Shown here: piece by piece, positions 13,540-25,151 of the stretch
How positions within the stretch are numbered: position 1 is the first letter of the stretch
How the letters are laid out: each line of letters starts with the position of its first letter
Assembly: GCA_947044365.1 (NCBI GenBank)
Contig: OX345639.1
Coordinates: forward strand, 7,063,718 to 7,127,717
Source of the DNA: Petrosia ficiformis
Lineage: Eukaryota; Porifera; Demospongiae; Haplosclerida; Petrosiidae
Length of the DNA: 64,000 bases
Direction of reading: 5' to 3'
Translations under genes and position numbers: made by a program
Notes under the pieces: generated by a model
Seen by the model: only the letters and a program-made list of their open reading frames with translations
What the model was told of the DNA's origin: nothing
Databases searched by the model: none

Positions 13540-13715
13540 TAAACTCTTAAACCTGTGGGTTTTTGATGAGTGAACATTATAACATCAAACACAGAGTGTA
13601 TGTTAATATAATTATTGTGTTAGTGTAATGAAGTGAACAATTATAACATCAAACACAGAGTGTGTGTTAATATATTTATTATGCTAGTGTAATGAAGTGA
13701 ACACATTATGACATA
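13540..13715 (+). repeat. About 73-bp tandem duplication
   Basis: Two successive copies of AACATCAAACACAGAGTGTG...TAGTGTAATGAAGTGAACA. In intron 5 of gene 2; the rest of 13000-15300 there holds MITE scraps and no gene. Confidence 0.7.
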
Positions 13716-15318
13716 TATAATTATATAACTATATTGTACATATTGTTTTATATACCTTAAATCTACTTTAAGTCTAATTTTAGCAATTTTAGCAACTAAC
13801 GTAATAATCGCTAAAATTAGTATGTGCTAAAAATATATATTTCGTGATCATTACCAAAACATACAAATTCAATTTATCTTTCAACAGCTCAATACAGCAA
13901 CAGTATGGTGTGAAAAGGTATATTATTAAATTATGCACTTGAGGCAACCAACTGAAATAACCAAACTCTTTTTGCAGTAATATCATGACTTTGACCATAC
14001 TTTAAAACATAATATTTTACACACTGTGGTTCATGATATTTTGCACTGTTGGTTTGACATGCACTTTAGTTTGTGGGTTCTGATTTATCAGATCAGCCAA
14101 GGTTGAGGATGTTTCTAGTTGCATAGTAATACAACTAGTAAAGTCAGCAGCCTGATAATTTAGATAGAGATCTGTAAAACATGCTATATTATAGTGTATA
14201 CACTTACATTGTAAGGTATGATATGCAATAACCACATCAAATGGTTGCCATAGTAGAGTATGCTATTTATAGCGTGTATATACATACACATAATAATATA
14301 ATTATAGATTAAGTATATATTATATACACTGTAAAAATGAATTATTTTAATAGACCAGTTGTTACCTCAGTTGCACATACATTTCTAATATATAGTTGGA
14401 AACATGAAATACAATGATAAATAGCATTTTGTCTGGTTATAATATAGCAAAAAGGAATGTTATGACTACAGTCATAAATGCATATACCAGAAAACACCCT
14501 ACTACCATAATCATAAAGAGGCTGTTATTGATAACTTCAAAATGAGATTATAATAATGCATGGAAAGAAACCATGTTTTTGAATTATTAGTTATAGTATA
14601 ACATTTGTTATCACTACATTGACTACAATCAATCATGAATGTACATACCAATATACATCCTACTACTACATGATTGTAGTGATAACATTCCTTTTTACTA
14701 AATATCTATCTATACAATAATACCATTGTCTGTCACAAATTCACCCGCAACAAAGACCCAGAAAATTAGATTTTGACGTGATGTATGCGCGTTGATGTGC
14801 ATGACGTAAAAATGAGGCATTGACAGTACATAAAAATTTTTTATCCCAAGTGTATTGTCATTGTTGTCAGCCCTCTGGTAGCGCTGATTTAGCCTTACTT
14901 TCGCCTTACAGCTTTTCAAGTTGTTGAAAGTAAGGTAGACAAAGGAAATATTCCTTTGTGGCATAGGTGTTTGAAGATCAGTACTACCAGCAAGGCCTAA
15001 TCTAGTGGGTTCGACTTTAAATTAACTATACCAGAGTGCCCAAAATTCAATCTCAGAGCACCTCTTTCCAAAAGAGCATATTATGCTTGCCTAGCTTAAA
15101 CCGCTGACAGACCGCTGACCTCTTTCCAAAAATCTTTTCTGGGGGTGGACCCCCTGCTTATTGTGTCCCCGTTACTAATCCTGTGGAGCATCCCTACCTA
15201 TAAATATCTTCCTGCTTGCACTACTATGCTTAGAGCATACTATGCTTGCTTAGCTTAAACCACCAAAGGTTGTACCTCGTGCACATGCCTTAAAAGTCAA
15301 TCCTGCAAATATAACTAA

Positions 15319-15549
15319 TACAGGGAAGAGCAAGAGTTTTCTAAATGGCTTCTTGAATTAGGAAATGAAACTCTCGTGGCTGATCTGGAGCCACCTATGA
15401 GAGATATCATAGAAATACCTGATTTATGTGTAGTGAGAGAATCAATAGTTTCTGAATTATTTGCCAACATTACAAGTGAAGCAAGGTGTCGGTGTGTGAT
15501 TCTCTCACCAAAGAATGAAGATTGTTTATTATTAATGAATAAATTTTGA
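15319..15549 (+). mobile_element. Helitron Pif1-like helicase fragment
   Basis: An open stretch of about 76 codons without ATG reads EFSKWLLELGNE, then IIEIPDL, then CRCVILSPKNEDCLLLMN before a stop. The succession W-L-L-x-x-G-N, I-x-x-P and the ILSPxN box is typical of the C-terminal half of Pif1-type helicases carried by Helitrons. No rolling-circle nuclease, 5' TC or 3' hairpin-CTRR end was recognised nearby. It lies in intron 5 of receptor gene 2 and is absent from gene 4. Confidence 0.68.
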
Positions 15550-15607
15550 CAATGCCCCCAGGTGAATCCGTAGCATACCTGAGTGCAGATTAAGTATATA
15601 TATATAT

Positions 15608-15768
15608 ATAAGCTTTTCCTAACGTTTCATCCTGAGCTCAATGATTCTAAATCTGATGACAAAACTTCAAAGTAACCACAGGTTTTAATAAAATATGCCA
15701 TCGACCACAGTGATACAAACTACATAACCACCTGTCCAAAACTCAAGATGAAACGTTAGGAAAAGCTA
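15608..15768. mobile_element. MITE with AGCTTTTCCTAACGTTTCATC ends
   Basis: About 20-bp inverted ends AGCTTTTCCTAACGTTTCAT; inside is the ACTTCAAAGTAACCACAGGT core shared with 29596-29730, 51165-51320 and 52020-52190. Next to it lies the TAACACACCTAC...GTAGGTGTGTTATA unit. Confidence 0.7.
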
Positions 15769-18127
15769 CACATGACTACAGTAGTTTTGCCTTTCTGGAA
15801 ATATATTCATTATAACATACCACTCGTAGGTGTGTTATAATATATACTTATATAATACATGTATATAATTATATATTATACATAGTTATACAATTTGTAC
15901 TCACATAGTTTTATGATTGATGATTGATAATACTAAGATAATCAAACATACAAATAAACCAATGCTGACTGCAACCACTTCTGATATCACCATTGTCATT
16001 GATGCAGTGTAGTCATTCTCTCTAAAGTTATCACATCGTGGAAAACAATGAGTTCATAAAAGTCCTCTCTACATGTGATATTGAAATCTTCCCAGGTATT
16101 AGTGTCATTGAGTATAGTATCATTGTTTAAACCATCTATATGTGCTGTATAATTATGTAAAGGAAACATTTTGTTGACACAAGAGTATAAAAGAAATTTA
16201 TAATATTTTGTACACAATTATGCCAGCACAACTGAAACACTCGAACTGTCTGAATGAAATAAATGATTGAAATATTGATGTGCTATTATGGTGAAGTGCC
16301 AAGTTGAATACTATGGGGCATGTACCTTTTGTGTCAAAACTTGCTTTTGTGGAGATGTTTGGAAACATTATTGATGTTGGCAAACCTTGACTGAATGTCG
16401 AGGTGATTATAATGTTTACAGAATGAAAATTATGTTTTTGATTAATGTTTATGACAATGGTCAATATTTAGTACTTTAAGAATAGAAATAGTAATTTTCA
16501 CTGATGTTTATGAAGAAGCCTGATTTAACCCCTTTTGACTAAGCTCGCATGTACAGCAATACCTTTATTCAGCTCATAATGAAATGAATTTAACTTAATG
16601 TGATGTGAACTCTCATACGATATAATTATATTTTGTGTGTGTGACTATGTGCATTTATGTTTTTTCTTTGTAATATTTGGATGTGAACACATTATGATCA
16701 TATTGTGATCAGTATAGAATACTAAATAACTAAAACATTCAGACAACGCCTGCTTGTTTTCAATTTGTTGTAAAAAACAAAACAAGCATTCCACACATGT
16801 TTGCATTCTAAGAATGATACTGATAAAACTTAGTTATACAAATTGAAAGGTTGATACGTTTGATAAATTATTGAGTGTGCTCCAAACTAAGAGTTATGGT
16901 ATGTATAAGGAACAAATGAATCTCATACTGGGTGCTTAAACCTACATAGCTACAGTAGCCAGAGATATGTGTCTTCTTCATCGGCTATAGCAACACCACT
17001 GCTAATAGCTAACAATGCCTGCTTTGTAAGTTAGCAAAGTGATATGTGATATAGCATGCACTCCATGCAGTAGGGGTGGCTACGCAATGCTCACCTCTTA
17101 TGTTTACTAAACATCAACTATTGGTATTAAACATCAGTGAATTTTTATCCTTTATATAAACATTGATATTTTTCCTAAAGAACTGGACTAAAAGCAGTTG
17201 ATGTTGCAATAAATTGAAGTATATTGTATGGTTGCTATCTATCATATGCTCACCATGTGGGAGAGCATCACATTTTGGTAGCTGGTGACCATATCCAATA
17301 TTAATAGCAAGATTCCATGGGGCAGCACACACAGTAGTACTAATACGATTACAATCTTCTTTAGAAGCCATGTATATGTTATCAGTAGTACAATCTTTAA
17401 GGGGAAAGTAGTATTGACAAAAGAATGGAATAGCTTGTTCTTGGCACTCAGTGAAACTATAAGTAGCTACAAAAAGACATATAACATTTGAAAAGTATGT
17501 ATGTATGTATACACTTGTATGTGTACATGTGAGCATTTGTGTCCATGTGTATGTGTCATTAGTAACCTAACAAATTATCCAGTTCTTGAATTTCATTTTC
17601 AAGTACATCTTGTGATGTTATTGAAGTGTTAATTGAAACATCACCACTACTGAGGGCACACTGGTGCCAGCTGTGAAGGACATCCCCACATATGGTGCCA
17701 GTGTATTGATAAGCATTACAAGAACCATTTAAGTTCAAAGAAAGTTTACTCCAGGTCATATCATAATTATTACATAGAGTAGTACTGTTTTCATTAGGCC
17801 TGCTCTTGTTGCTGGAGTAGGGTTTCCCCTGGAACATTGAATCCTGTGAAAATAGTGAACTGATAAACAAACAATTCCACAATAATTATAGTGAGATTTA
17901 CCGTTTTTGCTGTAAATTCAGTATACTCCTGTAGTAAGTAATGATATTGAAGTTTATTGATAATATATAAGTTAAAGATACAAATAATAATTATTTTACA
18001 ATGGTACATTATGCGTAGAATAATTATAATTATTATTATTACCATGCATTGCATGAATACAGTACAGCACATGTACGATTATAATAATTACTGAAAATTT
18101 AGACAATTTCAGGGCACCTGTATAATT

Positions 18128-18415
18128 AGAATAATAAAAAACATTTTAAAAAATGAAAGAGTATGTAGGGATATACAAAACCGAAAAAGCATAGGAACAA
18201 GACGGCTTTGGCAACAAAATGAAATACCACTTCCACATAACAACCGTACATAAGTAATGCTTGTTTGTGTTTTACCTTTACTCTAGCTGTGTATGTAGGG
18301 TTGTTATGTGGAAGTTGCCAAAGCCATCTTGTTCCTGTGCTTTTTCGGTTTTGATATATATCCCTAGATACTCTTTCCTTTTTTAAAATGTTTTTTATTA
18401 TTCTTGTTTCGATTC
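18128..18415. repeat. Fold-back element F1, copy a
   Basis: Two roughly 130-bp arms inverted: left AATAATAAAAAACATTTTAA...TAGGGATATACAAAACCG, right the complement, with a short unique centre near 18255-18290. In intron 1 of gene 2. A half copy lies at 8745-8890, and terminal scraps at 18598-18680. Confidence 0.85.
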
Positions 18416-19071
18416 TATTTTTTAAATAATTCAGGTAATTTTTGATCAAATACGTGATGACTATTCTGTTTCAATCACAGTATTGATATTTTCTGCAGGA
18501 ATGATGTCCAGAAGGAGACGGTATTCAAAATTTACTGCAATATTATAATTATTTGTTATTACAATTCCTACATCCTCTTCCATTTTTGAACATGTTTCTA
18601 TATTATTCTTGTTTCAATTCTATTTTTAAATGACTAGATATAATAATATATATCCCTACGTACTCTTTCGTTTTTGAGAGTAATCAACTAACACATTCAG
18701 TTCTACTAATGATTTGTACATGGACAGTTTCAGTATCATCTGGGTTTACAAATTTTGCTATTTGTGGAAGTGATGATATGTATAATACTTTATACAACCT
18801 ATCTGTTTCGTAGAACACCATCTGATAATATCCATCATAATTCTCTTAAAATTAATGAGTGTTTTTAATGGGTGTGGTTTATTACAAATGGCTTCCTATC
18901 GAAAGTAGGTTGCTGTAGTGGCTGAAAGTATTTGTTGTCTAGGTCAAGAAACAGAACAGTACGAAGTTTGTTCCCCTGAATTTAACTTAAAATAAATTTG
19001 TATTTGTGCTACAACTACTTTAATAGCTTCAGAAATGTAGAAATCTATTTTTATGAAAAATATAAAGATTT

Positions 19072-19295
19072 TGCCAGTTTTGCTACTCGCCGGTTCTATA
19101 CTTTAACGAAGATCTCTGAACATCTAAAAGTATTGTTAGTGATAAAAATACTCAATACATTATAAGTTATGTATATTTTAACTTATTTGTACATATTACC
19201 ACAGATTTCAGCTTTCCACTTGCAATTGAAATGTATGGGCGGCCATTTTTGTTCCGGGCCATCCCTACAATAGAGAGTACTACCGTACTCTCTGA
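19072..19295 (-). repeat. Repeat R2, 5' part, minus orientation
   Basis: Complement of the first about 220 bp of R2, ending with the palindrome AGAGAGTACTACCGTACTCT. In intron 1 of gene 2. Confidence 0.75.
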
Positions 19296-19490
19296 TATAA
19301 ATAATACTAAAGGTCATTCACGTTCACAATGACCTCAGAATAATGTTCATAACTTTAATTTGGAATGACTAACAATCTTTTCACTTGTACCATTTTCATA
19401 TAATAATCCTTCCCGTTCTTTTATGTGTATATCAAATTTCAATTCATTGTTTCATTATTGAGTTACAATGTAATCATGTAATCATGTATG

Positions 19491-19556
19491 TTTTGTGTCC
19501 AAGGATGTGATATAGTCCTCGCAGGCTCGGGCTATATCACATCCTTGGACACAAAA
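19491..19556. repeat. Hairpin, TTTTGTGTCCAAGGATGTGA family
   Basis: About 30-bp arms with centre CGCAGGCTCG. Related hairpins at 29391-29455 and 51568-51628, each next to GGTCCTATAT/ATAGGACCTATT-type flanks and an AT microsatellite. Confidence 0.8.
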
Positions 19557-19597
19557 CTCAGGTCCTATATAGGACCTATTAGCATACTATATAATAT

Positions 19598-19639
<42 letters not shown>

Positions 19640-19646
<7 letters not shown>

Positions 19647-19979
19647 ATATATATCACGTTTCAGAGGTCTATATGCATTATATGCAGAGGTCTATATGCC
19701 ACGAGGTCAGTAAGATATCACCCGAGGGCGTAGCCCGAGGGTGATATCATCCGAGTTGGCAGTTTATATAACGCATATAGACAGATGAAACATGTTATAT
19801 CTGATATATTTTAGAATGACCTTGGATTGTCCTGCAAGAGATTGTCATTAAGTCTGTCAGAAATCGCCGTCGAGTTTCACAAGGTTGATATTTTAAAATA
19901 TCAACTTATTTTGAGGTTTATATGAGAAATATAAACTTACACGCCTCATAGAAATGTATGAGCTATGAATCTCATTATG

Positions 19980-19985
<6 letters not shown>
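19640..19985. mobile_element. MITE with CCCGAGGGCGTAGCCCGAGGG core, copy a
   Basis: Outer palindromic ends around ATGTTTCAGAGG / CAGATGAAACATGTTATATC, core TATCACCCGAGGGCGTAGCC and its complement. Same element at 45965-46300. The core palindrome is also at 48270-48300 and 52994-53030 in other elements. Confidence 0.7.
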
Positions 19986-20012
<27 letters not shown>

Positions 20013-20341
20013 ACATAATTACATACTACAGCCAACTCACAGACACATAATGGAAGACGATAGCAGCAGAGAACAGTATAACTGTTGCACATAGTGCAAT
20101 TACAAGAACAACAATTTCAATAATTTTCACAGCTTTCGGTGAAAACCTTGGCACTTTTACAAGCGGTACCTTGGGTTCCTTTCGTTGTGTAGTGCAGTCA
20201 TCAGACAGCCCTGTAGAATCAAGAGAATCTTTGATTTTATCACTGTTCTTGCTCGAGTTGTTATTCATGTTTGCACAATTATTATGAAAACAAATTTAAT
20301 AATTATTATATATTAATTGAGTGGTTATTATAATCTAGTGA

Positions 20342-20349
20342 TGACGTAA
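20342..20349 (-). promoter_or_regulatory. CRE/bZIP-like site TTACGTCA upstream of receptor gene 2
   Basis: On the coding strand TTACGTCA lies 74 bp upstream of the gene 2 start codon, next to a short array of TACATCATCA-like repeats (20345-20400). The same octamer occurs at a similar place upstream of gene 4. Confidence 0.4.
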
Positions 20350-20742
20350 TTACATCATCAGGACATCATCAGTACATCATCAGTACATCATCATTACATC
20401 ATTAGTACTAAAGAACATGGTCTCAACACATCCAGTACTGTTACTTGTAACTTTTGAGGTATTAGTTATATATTTTGGCTTCTTTTATAGACTCATGTAA
20501 CATCAACACAGTAATTCTTTTGCTTGTTTTATGTTGAAAGCGTAGTTCAGATTACTGAGAGGGATTAGACCTAACAATATATGAATATGAAACTGCAGTC
20601 ATATAGGGACGGGAATATTGTTCAAAACTACTCCTGTCACATTTATCAGGAACATGACCAGATAATTCACATTTGAAGTAAGTTAACAATCCTTCAATAA
20701 CTTTATCAGAGTATGCTGTTACAATTGCAACATGTACCATAG

Positions 20743-20812
20743 TAGTCTGGCGATGCCAGCCCATTCGCTTGAAGAGTAATAATTTTCGCGAGGGTCTGGC
20801 TACGCGAGACTA
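20743..20812. mobile_element. 70-bp insertion with 9-bp target duplication
   Basis: Flanked by GTACCATAG on both sides (20734-20742 and 20813-20821); the intact site is seen in gene 6 near 62890. Ends TAGTCTGGC / GCGAGACTA are inverted repeats. Related scraps at 10511-10540 and 26350-26378. Confidence 0.82.
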
Positions 20813-21676
20813 GTACCATAGTGTATACTCCAAAAATAAGAAATGAAATGAACACTAGTATAATCTTTTTCTCTGCTGTGCTTAGCATCATTTTATCTTG
20901 ATTGTTTGCTTTGAAACTGTGACGCTGTGTAAAAGAATAATATCTCATGAAAATTATGAATAGTAGAAAGATAATGTAATTAAAATTTGAAATTAACCTA
21001 CATGTGTGAATATATTACAGCAGATTATCGATTACTTACTGTATGAATGACAAAGTAAATAATAATTAGGAAACCGACATCAGCTCCATGATATGACATT
21101 ATATAGGGAAATAACCTTTACTAATAACCTTTACTAATAAGGATAACTTATAACATGCATGTTCAGCTTTTGGTTAATTAGACACTCTGATAACTACTAC
21201 ATTCTATAAACACATTTTAATGTTATATACACACCACCTGCTAGATAATCAACCAATATATAAACAGAAGTAATATATAGCATCTATTAAGATAAATAGC
21301 GAAAGGAAACATGTATAATGTGTGTTTGATATGTGTAAATGATACATATTGATACATATATTTATTTATATATCAACGTATTCATTAGTGAATGATGTTT
21401 TATTTTCGTTTCCATAGTTTTATAATCTTTGATTGAGAGTATTATGATAATCAAGCATGCAAGCACTCCAATCGTCACTGCAACCTCTTCTGATACTACC
21501 ACTGTCAGTGATGCAGTATGTGGATTCCCTTCAAGTTTATCACAATGTGGAAGACAAGTATTATTGAGTTCATAAAAATCCTCTCTGCATGTGATATTGA
21601 AATCTTCCCAGGTATCAGTAATATTAATAGTGGTATCATTAAAAAAATCTGTGTCTGCTAATGGTGATAACATGGG

Positions 21677-21723
<47 letters not shown>
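21677..21723. repeat. TAA trinucleotide microsatellite
   Basis: About 15 repeats of TAA, immediately upstream (coding sense) of the TM1 exon of receptor pseudogene 3. Confidence 0.9.
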
Positions 21724-21725
<2 letters not shown>

Positions 21726-21854
21726 AAATCTTACAGACATACAACTGATCAGAAAGAGACAAGTATTACCATAAAGGTTCCATATACTGTGTTTTCAGTA
21801 TTCATTGTGGTTATTTCAATTTATTTGTCTGTCAGTTAATACATGTTAATTATC

Positions 21855-22587
21855 AGAGAGTACGGGAGTACGGTAGTACTCTCTATGTAGGGATGGCACG
21901 GAAAAACAATGGCCGCCCATACATTTCAATTGCAAGTGATGAGCTGAAATCTCTGGTAATATATACAGATATGTTTTAATACACACATACCTATTCATAT
22001 TGAGTGTTTTTATGACTACCAACATCTTTTACATGGCCAAAAATTGTCGCTAAGGTAGAAAACTGGCGAGTGGCTAAACTGGCAAAATCTTATTAATATT
22101 TTCCAGACAAATCATTTTTTTGTTTGGTGAACTATCAAATTGATTCTAGCACAATTCCAGTCGCATTAATAGTAAAATTCTAGTCTTAAAGTAGCAAGAT
22201 GATATCTTCAAATACTATGAAAGAAGACAGTCTCAACTACTACAAAGATTTGATCTCAAATCGGACGCCATTTTCTTTAATCAACCCACGCAGTATTTAA
22301 TTGCGCATGCGCATTTCTATCCTTATAATAATGTTTTAATGATAATATTAAAGCAATTGATATATTGTATACTATGATAAGCATTGGAATAGCTTGTAGG
22401 ACTGCTGACAGCTCTGTAAGAGAATGATTATCAAAAATAATTGATATATACAAAAGATTCGCCTTCATTGATGAACTAACTTTCATGCATTGCTGACTGA
22501 ATGATTTCATATGATACGGTATATAACTTACAACAGTATTTCTGCCAATCTACAAAACATATTCAGACCATTCAGAAAAAAAAAACA
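21855..22587 (+). repeat. Repeat R2 (starts with AGAGAGTACGGTAGTACTCT), copy a
   Basis: Begins with a small palindrome, then TAGGGATGGCACGG and AATGGCCGCCCATACATTTC. Continues to 22587 with a close match to 44750-45574, including an ATG-initiated stretch MKEDSLNYYKDLISN. Together with the adjoining fold-back it forms a unit of about 1.05 kb. Confidence 0.75.
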
Positions 22588-22892
22588 TGGTAACAAGAAT
22601 AATAAAAAACATTTCCAATAAAATGAAAGGAGATGTAGGGATGTCAAAACTCAAAAAGCATGCAAACAAGGTTAGGTGGGACCCAAAATTAAACAAACCA
22701 CTTCCACATAACCCTACATAAGTACAGCTCTTTGTATTTTGCTTTATAAGTACTTATGTAGGGTTATGTGGAAGTGGTTTGTTTAATTTTGGGTCCCACC
22801 TAACCTTGTTTGCATGCTTTTTGAGTTTTGACATCCCTACATCTCCTTTCATTTTATTGGAAATGTTTTTTATTATTCTTGTTACAATTTAT
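22588..22892. repeat. Fold-back element F1, copy b
   Basis: Arms of about 140 bp are practically identical over their length (AAAATGAAAGGAGATGTAGG...CACTTCCACATAACCCTAC), with about 35 bp between. Lies inside receptor pseudogene 3 and at the end of a 1-kb repeat shared with 44750-45900. Confidence 0.88.
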
Positions 22893-23877
22893 AATGAGGA
22901 AATAATTATTCTTTTGCAAAATTCTCAACTATCCTATGCTCACCATGTGGTAGAGTATTACATTTTGGTAGTCGGTGACCATGTCCAAAATTAACAGCAA
23001 TATTCCAAGGAGTAGCACACACAGTAGTACTAACACAAATGCAATCTTTTTTGGAGGCTGTGTATATGTTATCAGTGGTACAATCTTTAAGGGGAAAGTA
23101 ATACTGACACAAGTATGGAAGAGCTGCTTTTTCGACAATCAATAAAACTAACTGTAAAAAAAACAAAACAAACATTTTGTTGTTTAGCAGCATAGTAATG
23201 AGAATCATTTTGTCAAAGTAAAGTGTATACATTTACACATGTCAATTGTGCACACTTGTGTATATGTGTTATTATAACCTAACAAGGTATCAAGTTCTTG
23301 AATTTCATCTTCAAGTAGATGTTGTGATATAATTGAATTATTAATGGTAATAACACTACTTCCTACTGCACATTGATGCCACTTAAACAAAACATTCCCA
23401 CATATGGTGCCTTTGTGTTCATACACATTACAATAATGTGAGTTCGTAGTAAGTTTACTCCCATGTCATATTATTATTTTACACAGCACACTGCTGTTTT
23501 AATTGTACTTTGCTGTGCTGCATTGCTGGGAGTGTTCACTCATTGAATTCTGGGAAAGGAGACAGTCACATAAACTATTGTGTAAACAAAGCAATGACAT
23601 AATTATTATAATAGTTTATACGGCCAGCTGTGCATATCACAGTTAATATCCTTCCCAATCTACTCTATGGATCTGCTCCAAGGTAACAATTCTTATTGAT
23701 ATCATAATTATGTTGACAGTTGCAATCTTATTTAAAAAACTACGTTTACTGAATAGTCATGGAATGTAAACAATCTTTTAGCAGATAAAAGAATTTAAGG
23801 CTGTTGTATACACAGGACTGATAATATTTGAGTTGTATCATCCATGGTTGCTACACATGAAGTAGCTATTATATATA

Positions 23878-23908
<31 letters not shown>

Positions 23909-24028
23909 ATACAGTAAAATAGAATCTTTAACATTGGAAATTTCTTAATGAGATCACTACAATAATGGTGTTACGGGGTCTCATTGCTAAAACATGTATG
24001 TTTTGCAATAGTATATCCTTAACCATTA

Positions 24029-24800
24029 TTTTTCATTTTAGGCAAGGAAGGTTTTACTGATGCAGAAATCATGAAAGTAAAAGGTAGCTACAGGCAATAG
24101 ATCTACACTAAAACGCCCACAAGGCCATTCATATAATTGCTTTCCATGGGGTTTGATGTAGATGTATGTATGTAACAGAGGACTTGTTTTATAATAGTAT
24201 ATCAATGTTACAATCAAAAGTACAGGAATCACACAGAATCTTCTAGAACATTATACACGTTTATGTATTCATTAATTGATATATTACGGTATACAATTAT
24301 ATATATAATTATATATATATATATATATATATAGCTAACAGTACAAGCCTTGTCAAGATCATGGTTCAAACCATATGTTACATGGATAAAAAAGTATTCC
24401 TAGATTGCTCTGTGATGTCCAACATTCATTAATCATGGGTGACTTTCTCAGGTTTTAGCTCAAGTGCACATTTTTATGCACCAGCAGTGCCATGCCCATT
24501 AATTGACCGAGCCCCCAGAATGACTAACTACAGCGAATTTCAATAAACATTGCTACATGTATTAATGTTAATATTCCGTCCCATAACCACATCCCTCTGT
24601 TACATACATGTAATTGAATATACCTCCTGGTAGTTTTCCACCTAACATGGAAGTTAATATCTCCATTATTACAACACCATTCAAAACATTTCAGCTTCCA
24701 GATGGCTACTATCCTGTTTCTGCCTTACTATGAAATTCATTCGACTGTTCAACCAATCCTACCTGTGACTATATACCTTCAAATCATTATACAATTGAAG
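24029..24800 (+). pseudogene. Dispersed fragments of a paralogue of the Death/RING/ZU5 gene
   Basis: At 24042-24084 there is a close copy of the 42-nt exon found at 50772-50813, with its acceptor (tttcattttag), donor and the intron sequence just upstream. At 24628-24795 there is a copy of the ZU5 exon segment around 55277-55440, encoding IPPGSFPPN with a 1-base frameshift near 24727. The intervening exons are missing and a transposon scrap (about 24480-24540) lies between. Because introns are copied, this is a DNA-level duplication, not a processed copy. It sits between receptor copies 3 and 4. Confidence 0.8.
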
Positions 24801-25151
24801 TGTTATGCCGTGATTGTAGTTTCTCCCAGACTGCCACGCCCTAGGATGGAGACGGTCTTGAACAGTTGCTTCTTGGTCCAAGCGTAAAACGTCTTTTCCA
24901 CTCAAAAAGGACGTTCATTGTAAAGAACATGCTTTTTGAGTGGAAAAGATGTTTGACATTGTTTCATAATTGTAAGACAGAAATAAAAAATGCTTGCTGG
25001 CATAAAAAGAAACTGGGGATACGACTAGAATAAAAATGAAATACAAACATTCACACACAAGAAATTAACTAATAGTGTCAACACAAAGGTAGAATAAATG
25101 TAACATTTGTCTTCACTTTAAAAAAGTACACATGTACGTATGCCTATACAT

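Larger units (their letters stand above)
9397..20268 (-). pseudogene. Frizzled-like receptor with CRD, gene 2; frameshift in the TM1 exon
   Basis: Ten exons: 20041-20268, 17902-17928, 17567-17843, 17254-17466, 15905-16144, 12920-12975, 11995-12099, 11759-11911, 10031-10224, 9397-9894. Exon 1 encodes a basic cytoplasmic stretch and a membrane anchor. Exons 3-4 encode a cysteine-rich domain with ten cysteines (AIPFFCQYYFP, LPKCDALP), closest in style to ROR/Frizzled CRDs. The remaining exons encode seven helices and a C-tail with a repeated LVRLxSRR unit, ending in PTVV. Against gene 4, exon 5 lacks 7 bases near 16051, which shifts frame between the ectodomain stem and TM1; all other exons and splice sites are intact. 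It may be a recent pseudogene, a polymorphism or a sequencing error. Intron 5 (16.1 to 13.0 kb region) carries a Helitron helicase fragment and several inverted-repeat elements. Confidence 0.8.
20400..23560 (-). pseudogene. Frizzled-like receptor copy 3, degenerate
   Basis: Recognisable exons in the order of the array: TM6-7 exon 20400-20940, truncated TM4-5 exon about 21040-21098, TM1 exon about 21400-21655, CRD exon 4 22944-23155, CRD exon 3 about 23279-23560. The TM6-7 exon is split by a 70-bp insertion (20743-20812) and has a frameshift towards its 3' end. The exons for TM2, TM3 and TM4 are missing. The CRD exon has an indel relative to genes 2 and 4. Its TM6-7 sequence is closest to gene 6 rather than to its neighbours, so it descends from the gene 6 lineage. 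No first exon was found upstream of 23560. Confidence 0.8.
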
